A program made the position numbers and the translations under genes. A stretch of DNA of 64,000 bases, taken from NCBI GenBank assembly GCA_964563545.1, contig CAZLXB010000002.1, positions 62,001-126,000 of the forward strand, in the 5' to 3' direction. Source of the DNA: Casp-actino8 sp964563545 (GTDB taxonomy: Bacteria > Actinomycetota > Acidimicrobiia > Acidimicrobiales > Ilumatobacteraceae). Each line of letters opens with the position of its first letter. The first letter of the stretch is position 1. Of this stretch, positions 33,378-40,880 are shown one piece after another. The notes beneath the pieces are model-generated. The model saw nothing but the letters and a program-made list of their open reading frames with translations. It was not told the DNA's origin and searched no databases.

Positions 33378-34379
33378 ATGACTCGCGCCCTGGCTGCTCG
33401 CTGGTATTCCGACCACGATCAGTACCAGAACGAGCGTCGAGCCATCTGGAGCTCCGAGTGGTTGATGTTCGGCGTGACGGCCGAACTCGCCCAGCCGGGG
33501 CACTACGTCGCCGACGAGATCGCCGGCTTTCCCCTCTTGGTGGTCGTCGATCCCGAAGGTCGTCTCCGGGGCTACCACAACGTCTGTCCGCACCGGGCCG
33601 GTGTCATCCAGTGGCCGGGTTGCGGGCAGACCGGAAACCTCGTCTGTCGTTATCACGGCTGGGCCTTCGCCTGGGACGGATCCCTGAAAGCAGCCCGCGA
33701 TTTCGGAGATACACCGTCGCCTGATGATCACTCTCTGCGTCGTATCCGAGTCGAAACCTGGGGACCGCTCGTGTTCGTCAACCTCGACTTGGATGCTCCG
33801 TCTCTGGCGTCGACTCTCGGTTCGATCGACGACGCCGTTCGCCAACACGACTTCGCCGACTTCACCTACGGGGAACGCGTCGTGCGCACGCTCGAATGCA
33901 ATTGGAAGACCTACGTCGACAACTACCTCGAGGGGTATCACGTCCCTCTTCTGCATCCACTTCTCAATTCGGCCGTCGACATGAAGACCTATACGGTCGA
34001 GGTTCCCGACGACACCTACTGCATCCACCGAGCTGGCCAGATCGACGGTTCGGCATCGGCGGGAGTATGGGTGTTCCGGTACCCGAATCTGGCCATCAAC
34101 GTCTACTCCGACGGCATGAACATCGAACGCATCGTTCCCCTGTCGTCGACGCGGACGGCCGTCGTCTACGACTACTTCGCCCACGACGTATCGAAGGAGA
34201 AGATGGCGTCGATGGTCGAGATGTCGAGCGTGACTCTGGACGAGGATCAGGCCATCGCCGAGCTCGTGCAACGCAATCTCGACGCGGGCGTCTACGAAGC
34301 GGGTCCGTTGAGTCCACGTCATGAGAACGCTCTGGTCTGGTTCCAGGATCGCATTCGTCGTTCGACCGGAGCCCGCTGA
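33378..34379 (+). CDS. Rieske non-heme iron oxygenase, alpha-subunit type
   Basis: Ring-hydroxylating or demethylating oxygenase of 333 residues. The N-terminal Rieske [2Fe-2S] centre is CPHRAG and CRYHGW (C-x-H ... C-x2-H). The mononuclear iron site is in NYLEGYHVPLLHP, with the two His of the 2-His-1-carboxylate triad. Reductase and ferredoxin partners are not in the window. The downstream ThrH-like gene is coupled by TGATG. Confidence 0.92.
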   Translation: MTRALAARWYSDHDQYQNERRAIWSSEWLMFGVTAELAQPGHYVADEIAGFPLLVVVDPEGRLRGYHNVCPHRAGVIQWPGCGQTGNLVCRYHGWAFAWDGSLKAARDFGDTPSPDDHSLRRIRVETWGPLVFVNLDLDAPSLASTLGSIDDAVRQHDFADFTYGERVVRTLECNWKTYVDNYLEGYHVPLLHPLLNSAVDMKTYTVEVPDDTYCIHRAGQIDGSASAGVWVFRYPNLAINVYSDGMNIERIVPLSSTRTAVVYDYFAHDVSKEKMASMVEMSSVTLDEDQAIAELVQRNLDAGVYEAGPLSPRHENALVWFQDRIRRSTGAR

Positions 34380-34999
34380 TGGCTGTCGCCTCTGATCGCG
34401 CGCAGACCGTGGTGACCCTCGACCTCGAGGGAGTCCTCGTCCCCGAGATCTGGATCGCAGTCGCGGAGACGACCGGTATACCCGAGCTCCGTCGGACCAC
34501 TCGCGACGAGCCCGACTACGACCGTTTGATGCGCGGCCGACTCGAGATTCTCGATCGACACGGCCTCACCATGTCCCGGATCGAGCAAGTGATCGGAGGA
34601 CTCGACCCCTTGCCGGGCGCGCGGGACTTCCTCGACGAACTCCGTTCCCTGACCCAGGTGATCATTCTGTCCGACACGTTCGAACAGTTCGGACGTCCAC
34701 TCATGCGTCTGCTCGGAATGCCGACCCTTCTCTGCCACCGCTTGATCGTGAACGACGACCGAATCGTCGATTACGAATTACGCATGCCCGACCAGAAACG
34801 CCATGCCGTTCGCGCTCTGAAAGCGCTCAACTATCGCGTCTATGCCGCCGGAGACTCCTACAACGACACGGCCATGCTCGCCGAAGCCGATGCCGGATAT
34901 CTGTTCCACGCTCCTGAGAACGTTCGGCAGGAATTCCCGCAATTCGCGGCCCACGATCAGTACTCCGCACTTCTCGAGGCCCTGAAGAGCCACCTCTGA
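34379..34999 (+). CDS. thrH: ThrH-like phosphoserine phosphatase / homoserine phosphotransferase
   Basis: HAD-superfamily enzyme of 206 residues. Catalytic motif I is DLEGVLVPE, with the nucleophile Asp and the Glu-containing sequence typical of ThrH rather than SerB. Motif II is ILSDTF and the motif III/IV block is AAGDSYNDTAML. ThrH of Pseudomonas hydrolyses phosphoserine and can pass phosphate to homoserine. The start ATG shares a base with the Rieske stop (TGATG). Its link to the oxygenase is unclear. Confidence 0.88.
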   Translation: MAVASDRAQTVVTLDLEGVLVPEIWIAVAETTGIPELRRTTRDEPDYDRLMRGRLEILDRHGLTMSRIEQVIGGLDPLPGARDFLDELRSLTQVIILSDTFEQFGRPLMRLLGMPTLLCHRLIVNDDRIVDYELRMPDQKRHAVRALKALNYRVYAAGDSYNDTAMLAEADAGYLFHAPENVRQEFPQFAAHDQYSALLEALKSHL

Positions 35000-36703
35000 T
35001 CAACAGGGCTGCAGCGTCTCCACGGACTCGTTGAGAGCCGCCGGACCTCCGAACAAGGCGAGCCTCTCGGCTCCGAGACGAACGATCTGATCGCGTACCG
35101 CCGTCGGAACGCATCCTCTCGGGACCAGCATCAACGGCGTTGGGGTGTCCAGCGACGAGAAAGGCACCGCCGCCAACGCATCGGGAAAGTTCTCGACCGT
35201 CGCCAGACTCGCAGCAACCGAGGAGGTGAAGTCCCCCCACACGACCGCCGATCGCCACGAAGCGTCCCCACCCGTCAGCGTTTGAACCGATGCCACGGTC
35301 GCCAAGGTAGAACGAGCCCCGGCGCTGAAAAACGCATCCGGACCGAGAATCACGATCTTGGATGGTGCCAATTTCGTCAGACGATCGAGAGTACGAGGCG
35401 GCAGCGGGTTCACTCCGTCGATCAGAACGAACGGTTCTCCGAACACAGCGGCCGCCGTGGATGCGACCAAAGGATCAGCAAAATCCCGACCACTCGCCAC
35501 CCATACTCGCCGACCAGTACTTCCCTGGTCGGCCAGATCACCAAGCAAGTCGGAAGTCTCGTAACGATCGACTCCGCCCAAGCGGATCACCTCCGAGCCG
35601 ACGATGGCCCCAAGTTCGGCCACGACTCCATCGCTGACCGCGGCCGGGCCGCCGGCAACGTAAATCGTCGACGGTGCCAATCGACGGATCTGATACCTGG
35701 TCGACTCCGGAATCGATGACGCGTTCACGAGAAGGACCGGAGAATTCATGGAAGCGGCGGCTGCTCCTGCCGCGAGCGCATCGGGGAACTTGCCACCGGT
35801 CGCGACGAAGACCGTGTCCGATTCGTCCCAGAAGGCCACCACCGCCGCGGCGGTCTCGAACCGGTCCATTCCGAAGATGCGGGTCACCGTTCGGCCGCTG
35901 CCCGACGCCACACCCGATCCCAGTGGAAGGCCCGTCGTCGAGCGCAACCACGCCAGAGCAGCCGGAGTCCAGCCGAAGACCGAGTGGCCATCGCAGTCCT
36001 CGGGGCCATAACTCGTCACACCCAGGATCTCGTACCGACCGGAAGAATTGGTGGCGAGTAGCGGACCGCCCGAATCGCCATTGCAGGCCGACGTCGACGA
36101 ATCGTTCGCACAGGTCGCGGTCGACGGGTCGAACACCGCCCCCAAGGAAAGGTCGAGGTCGGCACACGTCGGATCGCTCTCGACGACGAGGTCACCCCTT
36201 TGCAGGGAGGCGGCCAGGGATCCTTGGTCGCTCGTGAGTCCCCAACCGAGAGTGACGACCGGATTCCCCGCCGTCCAGGACCAGGCGTCGTCGTAACCGA
36301 TGACGTCCGGAAGAATCAGGCCACCGACGTCGACGGGAGCGTCGAACTCGTACAACCCGAAATCGAACCGGGGAACACCGTTAGCGACGACGTAATAGGG
36401 ATGTCGAAAGCCGACGGCCGGTCCGAGATCTCTCAGACCGCGAGCGGTCGTTCCGCCTCCGTAGATCTCAGCAGAGTCGGCGATGCAGTGTCCGGCGGTC
36501 AGAACCCAGCGCGCATCGATCAGCGTCCCCGAACACAGTTTGTCATCAATAGTCACGATGCGAACGACGAACGTACCGAACTCCGCGGAAGCATCCACAC
36601 CGTTCACGATGTACGGCGCGACTCCGTCCGCTCGCCCCGACGCTGAACTCGCGAATCCCAGACCCAAGACGAACGCCAACAGAGCCGCGAACGTCCGACG
36701 CAT
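35000..36703 (-). CDS. secreted trypsin-like protease with cell-wall-binding repeats
   Basis: 567 residues. A signal peptide (MRRTFAALLAFVLGLGFASS) is followed by a chymotrypsin-fold protease: IVNGVDAS, H72 in TAGHC, D114 in RFDFGLYEF and S211 in CNGDSGGPL. From about residue 265 on there are three CWB2-type repeats (RIFGMDRFETA, RLGGVDRYETS and a last degenerate one), which anchor proteins to the wall. It is likely an extracellular, surface-attached endopeptidase, perhaps feeding the peptide transporter downstream. It is tail to tail with ThrH. TAGGGT at 36710-36715 is its leaderless -10. Confidence 0.93.
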   Translation of the reverse strand: MRRTFAALLAFVLGLGFASSASGRADGVAPYIVNGVDASAEFGTFVVRIVTIDDKLCSGTLIDARWVLTAGHCIADSAEIYGGGTTARGLRDLGPAVGFRHPYYVVANGVPRFDFGLYEFDAPVDVGGLILPDVIGYDDAWSWTAGNPVVTLGWGLTSDQGSLAASLQRGDLVVESDPTCADLDLSLGAVFDPSTATCANDSSTSACNGDSGGPLLATNSSGRYEILGVTSYGPEDCDGHSVFGWTPAALAWLRSTTGLPLGSGVASGSGRTVTRIFGMDRFETAAAVVAFWDESDTVFVATGGKFPDALAAGAAAASMNSPVLLVNASSIPESTRYQIRRLAPSTIYVAGGPAAVSDGVVAELGAIVGSEVIRLGGVDRYETSDLLGDLADQGSTGRRVWVASGRDFADPLVASTAAAVFGEPFVLIDGVNPLPPRTLDRLTKLAPSKIVILGPDAFFSAGARSTLATVASVQTLTGGDASWRSAVVWGDFTSSVAASLATVENFPDALAAVPFSSLDTPTPLMLVPRGCVPTAVRDQIVRLGAERLALFGGPAALNESVETLQPC

Positions 36704-36709
36704 GAGGAC

Positions 36710-36715
36710 ACCCTA
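36710..36715 (-). promoter_or_regulatory. -10 hexamer of protease gene (leaderless)
   Basis: TAGGGT on the minus strand, 6 bases before the ATG at 36703. Confidence 0.35.
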
Positions 36716-36755
36716 ACTCGCGTATCCGAGTCGCCGGCAGCGATCGGTCGAGACG

Positions 36756-36761
36756 CATACT
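36756..36761 (+). promoter_or_regulatory. -10 hexamer of methyltransferase gene (leaderless)
   Basis: CATACT, 6 bases before the ATG at 36768. It shares the 64-bp divergent spacer with the protease promoter. Confidence 0.35.
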
Positions 36762-36767
36762 TTGAGA

Positions 36768-37382
36768 ATGGGAATCTACGAAAATCGCGTTCTACCCCGA
36801 CTGATCGATCGACTGCTCTCGAACGACGAATTGTCAGAACTGCGCCGCGAGACTTGCCGAAACCTTGACGGAACGGTTCTCGAAATCGGATTCGGCTCCG
36901 GACTCAACATGCCTCACTTGCCCGACTCGGTGACCAAGTTGCTGGCTGTCGACCCCTCGGTCACGGCTCGACGGCTTGCCGCTCCACGTATCGAGGCCCG
37001 TGGCATCCCCGTCGAATTCGTCGGTCTCGACGGAGCGGTTCTCGAGATCGAGTCCGAATCGGTCGATCATGTCCTGTGCACCATGACCCTCTGCACGATT
37101 CCCGATGTCGAGACGGCGATCGAAGAGGTTCGTCGAGTCGTGAAACCCGGCGGGACGTTTTCTTTTCTGGAGCACGGCTTGGCGCCCGACTCCAAGGTTG
37201 CGACCTGGCAACGGCGCCTGACTCCCCTGCAACGACGACTCTTTGGCGGTTGCCACCTCGATCGCTCGTCGGTCCGGTTGGTGACCGACGGCGGCTTTCA
37301 CATTCTCGAGACTTCGGCCGACTACCAACGTGGACCCAAGATCGTCAGCTACTTCACTCGTGGTCTGGCTCAGAAGATCTGA
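36768..37382 (+). CDS. SAM-dependent methyltransferase
   Basis: Class I methyltransferase of 204 residues. The SAM site is VLEIGFGSGLNMPHL with the acidic strand end LAVDPS; then TLCTIPDVETAIEEVRRVVKPGG and FLEHGL. FLEHG and the ERG/UbiE-like pattern suggest a small-molecule or lipid substrate rather than nucleic acid. The ATG at 36768 is preferred to a TTG at 36762 because of the -10 at 36756-36761. It is convergent with tRNA-Leu. Confidence 0.88.
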   Translation: MGIYENRVLPRLIDRLLSNDELSELRRETCRNLDGTVLEIGFGSGLNMPHLPDSVTKLLAVDPSVTARRLAAPRIEARGIPVEFVGLDGAVLEIESESVDHVLCTMTLCTIPDVETAIEEVRRVVKPGGTFSFLEHGLAPDSKVATWQRRLTPLQRRLFGGCHLDRSSVRLVTDGGFHILETSADYQRGPKIVSYFTRGLAQKI

Positions 37383-37403
37383 ATCGGCGGCAGAAACGGA
37401 AAG

Positions 37404-37420
37404 GACCGGCGAGAGCCGGC
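37404..37420 (-). terminator. possible terminator after tRNA-Leu
   Basis: CCGGC-GAGA-GCCGG stem-loop (37406-37419) lies between the methyltransferase and tRNA-Leu. On the minus strand it is followed by a pyrimidine run with TTTCC, so it may end the tRNA transcript. The T-tract is weak. Confidence 0.3.
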
Positions 37421-37435
37421 CCGAATTCCCGAAGG

Positions 37436-37522
37436 TGGTGTCGAAGGGGGGACTTGAACCCCCACGATCTTACGATCACTAGCCCCTCAAGCTAGCGCGT
37501 CTGCCTATTCCGCCACTTCGAC
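37436..37522 (-). tRNA. tRNA-Leu (GAG)
   Basis: Class II tRNA. Acceptor stem GTCGAAG pairs with CTTCGAC. The anticodon arm is CTAGC-TTGAGGG-GCTAG, giving anticodon GAG. A long variable arm (TGATCGTAAGATCG) and a T-arm GGGGG-TTCAAGT-CCCCC follow. A73 and CCA are encoded in the gene (37436-37439). A promoter with TAATCT about 10 bases upstream and TTGGTC 17 bases before that fits. Confidence 0.96.
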
Positions 37523-37539
37523 GTGGATCGTCAGATTAC

Positions 37540-37556
37540 CGCCCCTACATGGGGCG
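37540..37556 (-). other. hairpin between secG and tRNA-Leu
   Basis: CGCCCC-TACAT-GGGGCG, a perfect 6-bp stem starting 9 bases after the secG stop. It may help end the transporter/secG transcript, but there is no T-run, and it also falls in the spacer of the tRNA promoter. Confidence 0.3.
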
Positions 37557-37564
37557 ACCAACCG

Positions 37565-37804
37565 TCAGCGAACGAGCAGGAACCCGAGGCTCAGCACCGA
37601 GATCACCCACACGAGGGCGAACACCATGGTGATGCGATTGAGGTTCCGTTCGGCCGCCGCCGAACCCAGTGCGGCGCCAGCACCGCCACCGAACATGTCG
37701 GAGAGACCGCCGCCCTTACCGCTGTGCATCAAGATCCCAGCAACCATGCCGATCGTCGCCAAGAGGTTGACCGCGACCATCAGATACATCACGACATCAC
37801 GCAC
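37565..37804 (-). CDS. secG: preprotein translocase subunit SecG
   Basis: Small integral membrane subunit of the SecYEG channel, 79 residues with two hydrophobic helices. Between them is HSGKGGGLSDMFGGGAGAALGS, the glycine-rich SecG loop. The GTG at 37804 is chosen; ATG at 37789 is possible, and a longer start would overlap dppF. It lies 19 bp after dppF on the same strand. In many actinobacteria secG directly follows tpiA; here the peptide transporter genes lie between. Confidence 0.9.
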   Translation of the reverse strand: MRDVVMYLMVAVNLLATIGMVAGILMHSGKGGGLSDMFGGGAGAALGSAAAERNLNRITMVFALVWVISVLSLGFLLVR

Positions 37805-37823
37805 GGGCCAGATCCTAACGGGC

Positions 37824-38804
37824 TCAATCCGGGAAGTGACAGGCCACGAGATGCCCGTCGCCATGTTCGACGAGCGGGGGCTCGACCTGCGCACAGACGT
37901 CCTGCGCCTTGGGGCACCGGGTGCGGAATCGACAACCCGAAGGAGGGTTCACGGGGCTCGGTACGTCACCCTGTAGAACGATCCGCTTCCGGCGCGACGC
38001 CGCCTCCGGATCCGGTTCGGGAACCGCTGAGAGAAGCGCCCGGGTGTAGGGGTGGCGGGGCGAGTCGTAGACGGAATTCGTGTCACCGCTCTCGACGATC
38101 TTGCCGAGATACATCACTGCGACTTCATCGGCGATGTGCCGCACAACGGCGAGGTCGTGGGCGATGAAGACGTACGACAGACCGAAATCCTGCTGAAGGG
38201 CTTCCATCAGGTTCAGGATCTGCGACTGAATCGACACATCGAGAGCCGACACCGGCTCGTCGGCCACGATCACCTTGGGCTGCAGAGCCAACGCTCGCGC
38301 GATTCCGGCGCGCTGACGTTGACCGCCCGAGAATTCGTGCGGAAAACGGTTGTAGTGCTCCGGGTTCAAACCGACGAGTTCCATGAGTTCGCGAACCCGC
38401 ACCTTCTCGTCGGCCTTGTTCATCGTGCTCTGGATTCGGATGGGGGTTCCGATGCTCTGGCCAATGCTGTGTCGGGGATTCAAACAGGCATAAGGATCCT
38501 GGAACACGACCTGAATTTCGCGGCGAAGATCGAGGAGTTCCTTGGGTCGGGCCGCCGTGACATCGACGCCGTCGAGGATCACCGTCCCCGATGTGGGCTC
38601 GATGAGCCGGGCGAGCAGGCGACCCAGGGTCGATTTACCGCAACCGGATTCCCCCACGATCGCGAGTGTCGACCCTCGTCGGAGACCGAAGGAGACGTCG
38701 TCGACCGCCTGCACGACATCGGTCGGCCTCTGCAACATCTTCGACGCGCCGGTCGGGAAATACTTGCGAAGCTGGCGAGCCTCGAGAATGAGGTCGTTGC
38801 TCAT
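37824..38804 (-). CDS. dppF: oligopeptide/dipeptide ABC transporter ATPase (DppF/OppF)
   Basis: ATP-hydrolysing subunit of a peptide importer, 326 residues. Walker A is GESGCGKST, the signature is FSGGQRQR and Walker B is VIVADEPVSALD. The C-terminal oligo_HPY extension (CRFRTRCPKAQDVC) is typical of this family. Its start overlaps the dppD stop by four bases, making the two ATPases coupled. Confidence 0.95.
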   Translation of the reverse strand: MSNDLILEARQLRKYFPTGASKMLQRPTDVVQAVDDVSFGLRRGSTLAIVGESGCGKSTLGRLLARLIEPTSGTVILDGVDVTAARPKELLDLRREIQVVFQDPYACLNPRHSIGQSIGTPIRIQSTMNKADEKVRVRELMELVGLNPEHYNRFPHEFSGGQRQRAGIARALALQPKVIVADEPVSALDVSIQSQILNLMEALQQDFGLSYVFIAHDLAVVRHIADEVAVMYLGKIVESGDTNSVYDSPRHPYTRALLSAVPEPDPEAASRRKRIVLQGDVPSPVNPPSGCRFRTRCPKAQDVCAQVEPPLVEHGDGHLVACHFPD

Positions 38805-39823
38805 GAGCGCCTCTCGCCGAGTCGGGCGAGCACCTGCTCATCGAGGTGACAACGGGATTCACTACGCCCCACCCGGCGCAATGCCGGCTCCTCACTGTTG
38901 CACCGTGAGCCGAGTGATGCCGCGTGCGCGCAACGCGGATGGAAAGGACAACCCGACGGAAGGTTGATGAGCGACGGTGGAGTCCCGGGAATCGCTTCGA
39001 GTCGCGAATGACGCTGAGTCTCGAGACTCTTCACCGAACGAAGCAACCCGACCGTGTAGGGATGGGTTGGAGTCGCGAACACGTCGTCCACCGAAGCGTT
39101 CTCCACGACTTTGCCGGCGTACATGACCATCACGCGTCGGGTGATCTCGGCCACCACGCCGAGATCGTGGGTGATGAGGATGACCGCTGAACCGTGCTCG
39201 GCCTGCATCGCCGAGATCAGCTCGAGGATCTGGGCCTGAACCGTGACGTCGAGCGCCGTCGTCGGCTCGTCGGCGATCAGGAGCTTGGGGCTGTTGACGA
39301 GCGCGATCGCGATGACGATTCGCTGCCTCATGCCACCCGAGAATTCGTGCGGATACTGGTCGATTCTCTTCGTGGGCTCGGGAATTCCGACCTTGGCCAG
39401 TGAATCGAGGGCTATCTCCCGCAACTTCTTCTTCGACGTTCCGGGATGATGGATCTCGTAGGCCTCAGCAATTTGGCTACCGACCGTATAGAAGGGATTC
39501 AGGGCGGTCAGCGGATCCTGAAAGATCATGGCCACGTCGCGACCACGAATGGCGCGAACTTCTTCCTCGCTCATGGCCAGGATGTCCCGGCCATCCAGGA
39601 TCACCTGACCCGAGATCTGTACGTCGGCACCGAAATTCAGTCGCATGAGCGAATTCGCCGTCACCGATTTGCCTGAACCGCTCTCGCCGACGATGCCAAC
39701 CGTCTCGCCCGGACGAACGTCGAACGAGACTCCCTGCACGGCGCGCACGTTGCCTTCGCGCGTCCCGAAGGTCACCTGAAGGTCCCGTACCGAGAGCAAA
39801 GGGGCCGATGCCTGGTCGCTCAC
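38801..39823 (-). CDS. dppD: oligopeptide/dipeptide ABC transporter ATPase (DppD/OppD)
   Basis: Second ATPase of the peptide importer, 340 residues. Walker A GESGSGKSV, signature FSGGMRQR, Walker B LLIADEPTTALD, then the His switch in ILITHDLG. The C-terminal HPY-type extension CPFHPRCAHA is present. ATGA overlaps on both sides tie it to dppB and dppF. Confidence 0.95.
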   Translation of the reverse strand: MSDQASAPLLSVRDLQVTFGTREGNVRAVQGVSFDVRPGETVGIVGESGSGKSVTANSLMRLNFGADVQISGQVILDGRDILAMSEEEVRAIRGRDVAMIFQDPLTALNPFYTVGSQIAEAYEIHHPGTSKKKLREIALDSLAKVGIPEPTKRIDQYPHEFSGGMRQRIVIAIALVNSPKLLIADEPTTALDVTVQAQILELISAMQAEHGSAVILITHDLGVVAEITRRVMVMYAGKVVENASVDDVFATPTHPYTVGLLRSVKSLETQRHSRLEAIPGTPPSLINLPSGCPFHPRCAHAASLGSRCNSEEPALRRVGRSESRCHLDEQVLARLGERRS

Positions 39824-40809
39824 TTGACCCTCACCCGGGGATCGAGATATCCGTACAAAACGTCGACGACGGCATTGGCCACCACGATGAACACGGCGGC
39901 CACCAACGTCGTGGCGACGAGAATCGGAAGATCCGAGTTCACCACCGCGGCCAAGGTGAGCTTGCCGAGACCCGGAAGATTGAAGATGCTCTCGGTCACC
40001 AGGGCGCCACCGAGCAAGAACGCGAAATCGAGTCCGGCAATGGTCACGATGGGAATGAGGGCGGCCCGCATCACGTACTTCACAATGAGTCGGCGACGAG
40101 GAAGGCCCTTGGCGATGCCCAATCGAACGAATTCCTCGTTCATGACCTCGAGCATTCCGTTACGCGTCATTCGCACGTACGTGGCCGCCGAGACGATGGC
40201 CAGGACGAACCAAGGAAGGATCAGCGACGAGAACCACTTGCCGGGATTCTCGGTGATCCCGGCGTATTGCGGGAACGGGAGCAGGCCCGTCCAGATGATG
40301 AAGACCATCGTGAAGATCAAGCCGAGAAAGAAGGTTGGCAGGCTGACACCAATGACCGAGAATCCGGTGGCCAGCCGATCGGGCCACCGACCTCGTTTGA
40401 GAGCCGCCATCGTTCCGAGGCCGATTCCGATGGCCATCCAGAGAACGAACGCACCAAAGGCAAGCGAGGCGGTGACCGGCAGCGTCTTGGCGATGAGTGT
40501 CGTCACGCATTCGTGACGGTCGTACGAATATCCGAGAGAAGGCGCCGAGCAATGAATCGTTGCTCCTTCTTCACCGTAATCACGACCGGTGAAAATTCCC
40601 TTCATGTAACTGCCGTACTGCTCGAGAATCGGCCGGTCGTAACCGAGCCGCTCACGATTGGCCTCGATCACCTCGGGCCGACAGTTCTTCCCGCACGTAA
40701 GAGCAGCGGGGTCGGCCGGGAGGGCCGAGAAGATCCAGAACGTGAACGCGCTGATGACCAGCAGGAGAACGGCGGCAAAGGCCGTTCGGCGAATCACGAA
40801 GAAGAGCAT
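39820..40809 (-). CDS. dppB: peptide ABC transporter permease (DppB)
   Basis: Inner-membrane permease of 329 residues with six predicted helices. The EAA-type coupling loop is near FVRLGIAKGLPRRRLI. Between helices 1 and 2 is an unusually large extracytoplasmic loop with four cysteines (CGKNC, then HC and EC), which could form disulfides. It starts 71 bp after dppA, the spacer containing a strong hairpin, and is coupled to dppD by ATGA. Confidence 0.94.
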   Translation of the reverse strand: MLFFVIRRTAFAAVLLLVISAFTFWIFSALPADPAALTCGKNCRPEVIEANRERLGYDRPILEQYGSYMKGIFTGRDYGEEGATIHCSAPSLGYSYDRHECVTTLIAKTLPVTASLAFGAFVLWMAIGIGLGTMAALKRGRWPDRLATGFSVIGVSLPTFFLGLIFTMVFIIWTGLLPFPQYAGITENPGKWFSSLILPWFVLAIVSAATYVRMTRNGMLEVMNEEFVRLGIAKGLPRRRLIVKYVMRAALIPIVTIAGLDFAFLLGGALVTESIFNLPGLGKLTLAAVVNSDLPILVATTLVAAVFIVVANAVVDVLYGYLDPRVRVK

Positions 40810-40826
40810 GGGGTGCTACGACGAAG

Positions 40827-40864
40827 CGGGGTGGATGACTGCGATTAGACAGCCATCCACCCCG
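40827..40864 (-). promoter_or_regulatory. strong hairpin between dppA and dppB
   Basis: GGGGTGGATG (40828-40837) pairs perfectly with CATCCACCCC (40854-40863). An outer C-G pair extends it to 11 bp, and an inner CTG/CAG stack follows one mismatch. No T-run follows. Such stem-loops after binding-protein genes usually protect the upstream mRNA end or partly terminate, raising DppA relative to the membrane subunits. Confidence 0.6.
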
Positions 40865-40880
40865 AGGATTCGTCAGAGAA

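Noticed and set aside
39808..40848. 346-codon plus-strand frame over dppB
   Set aside because: Highly charged and membrane-free, antisense to a real permease.
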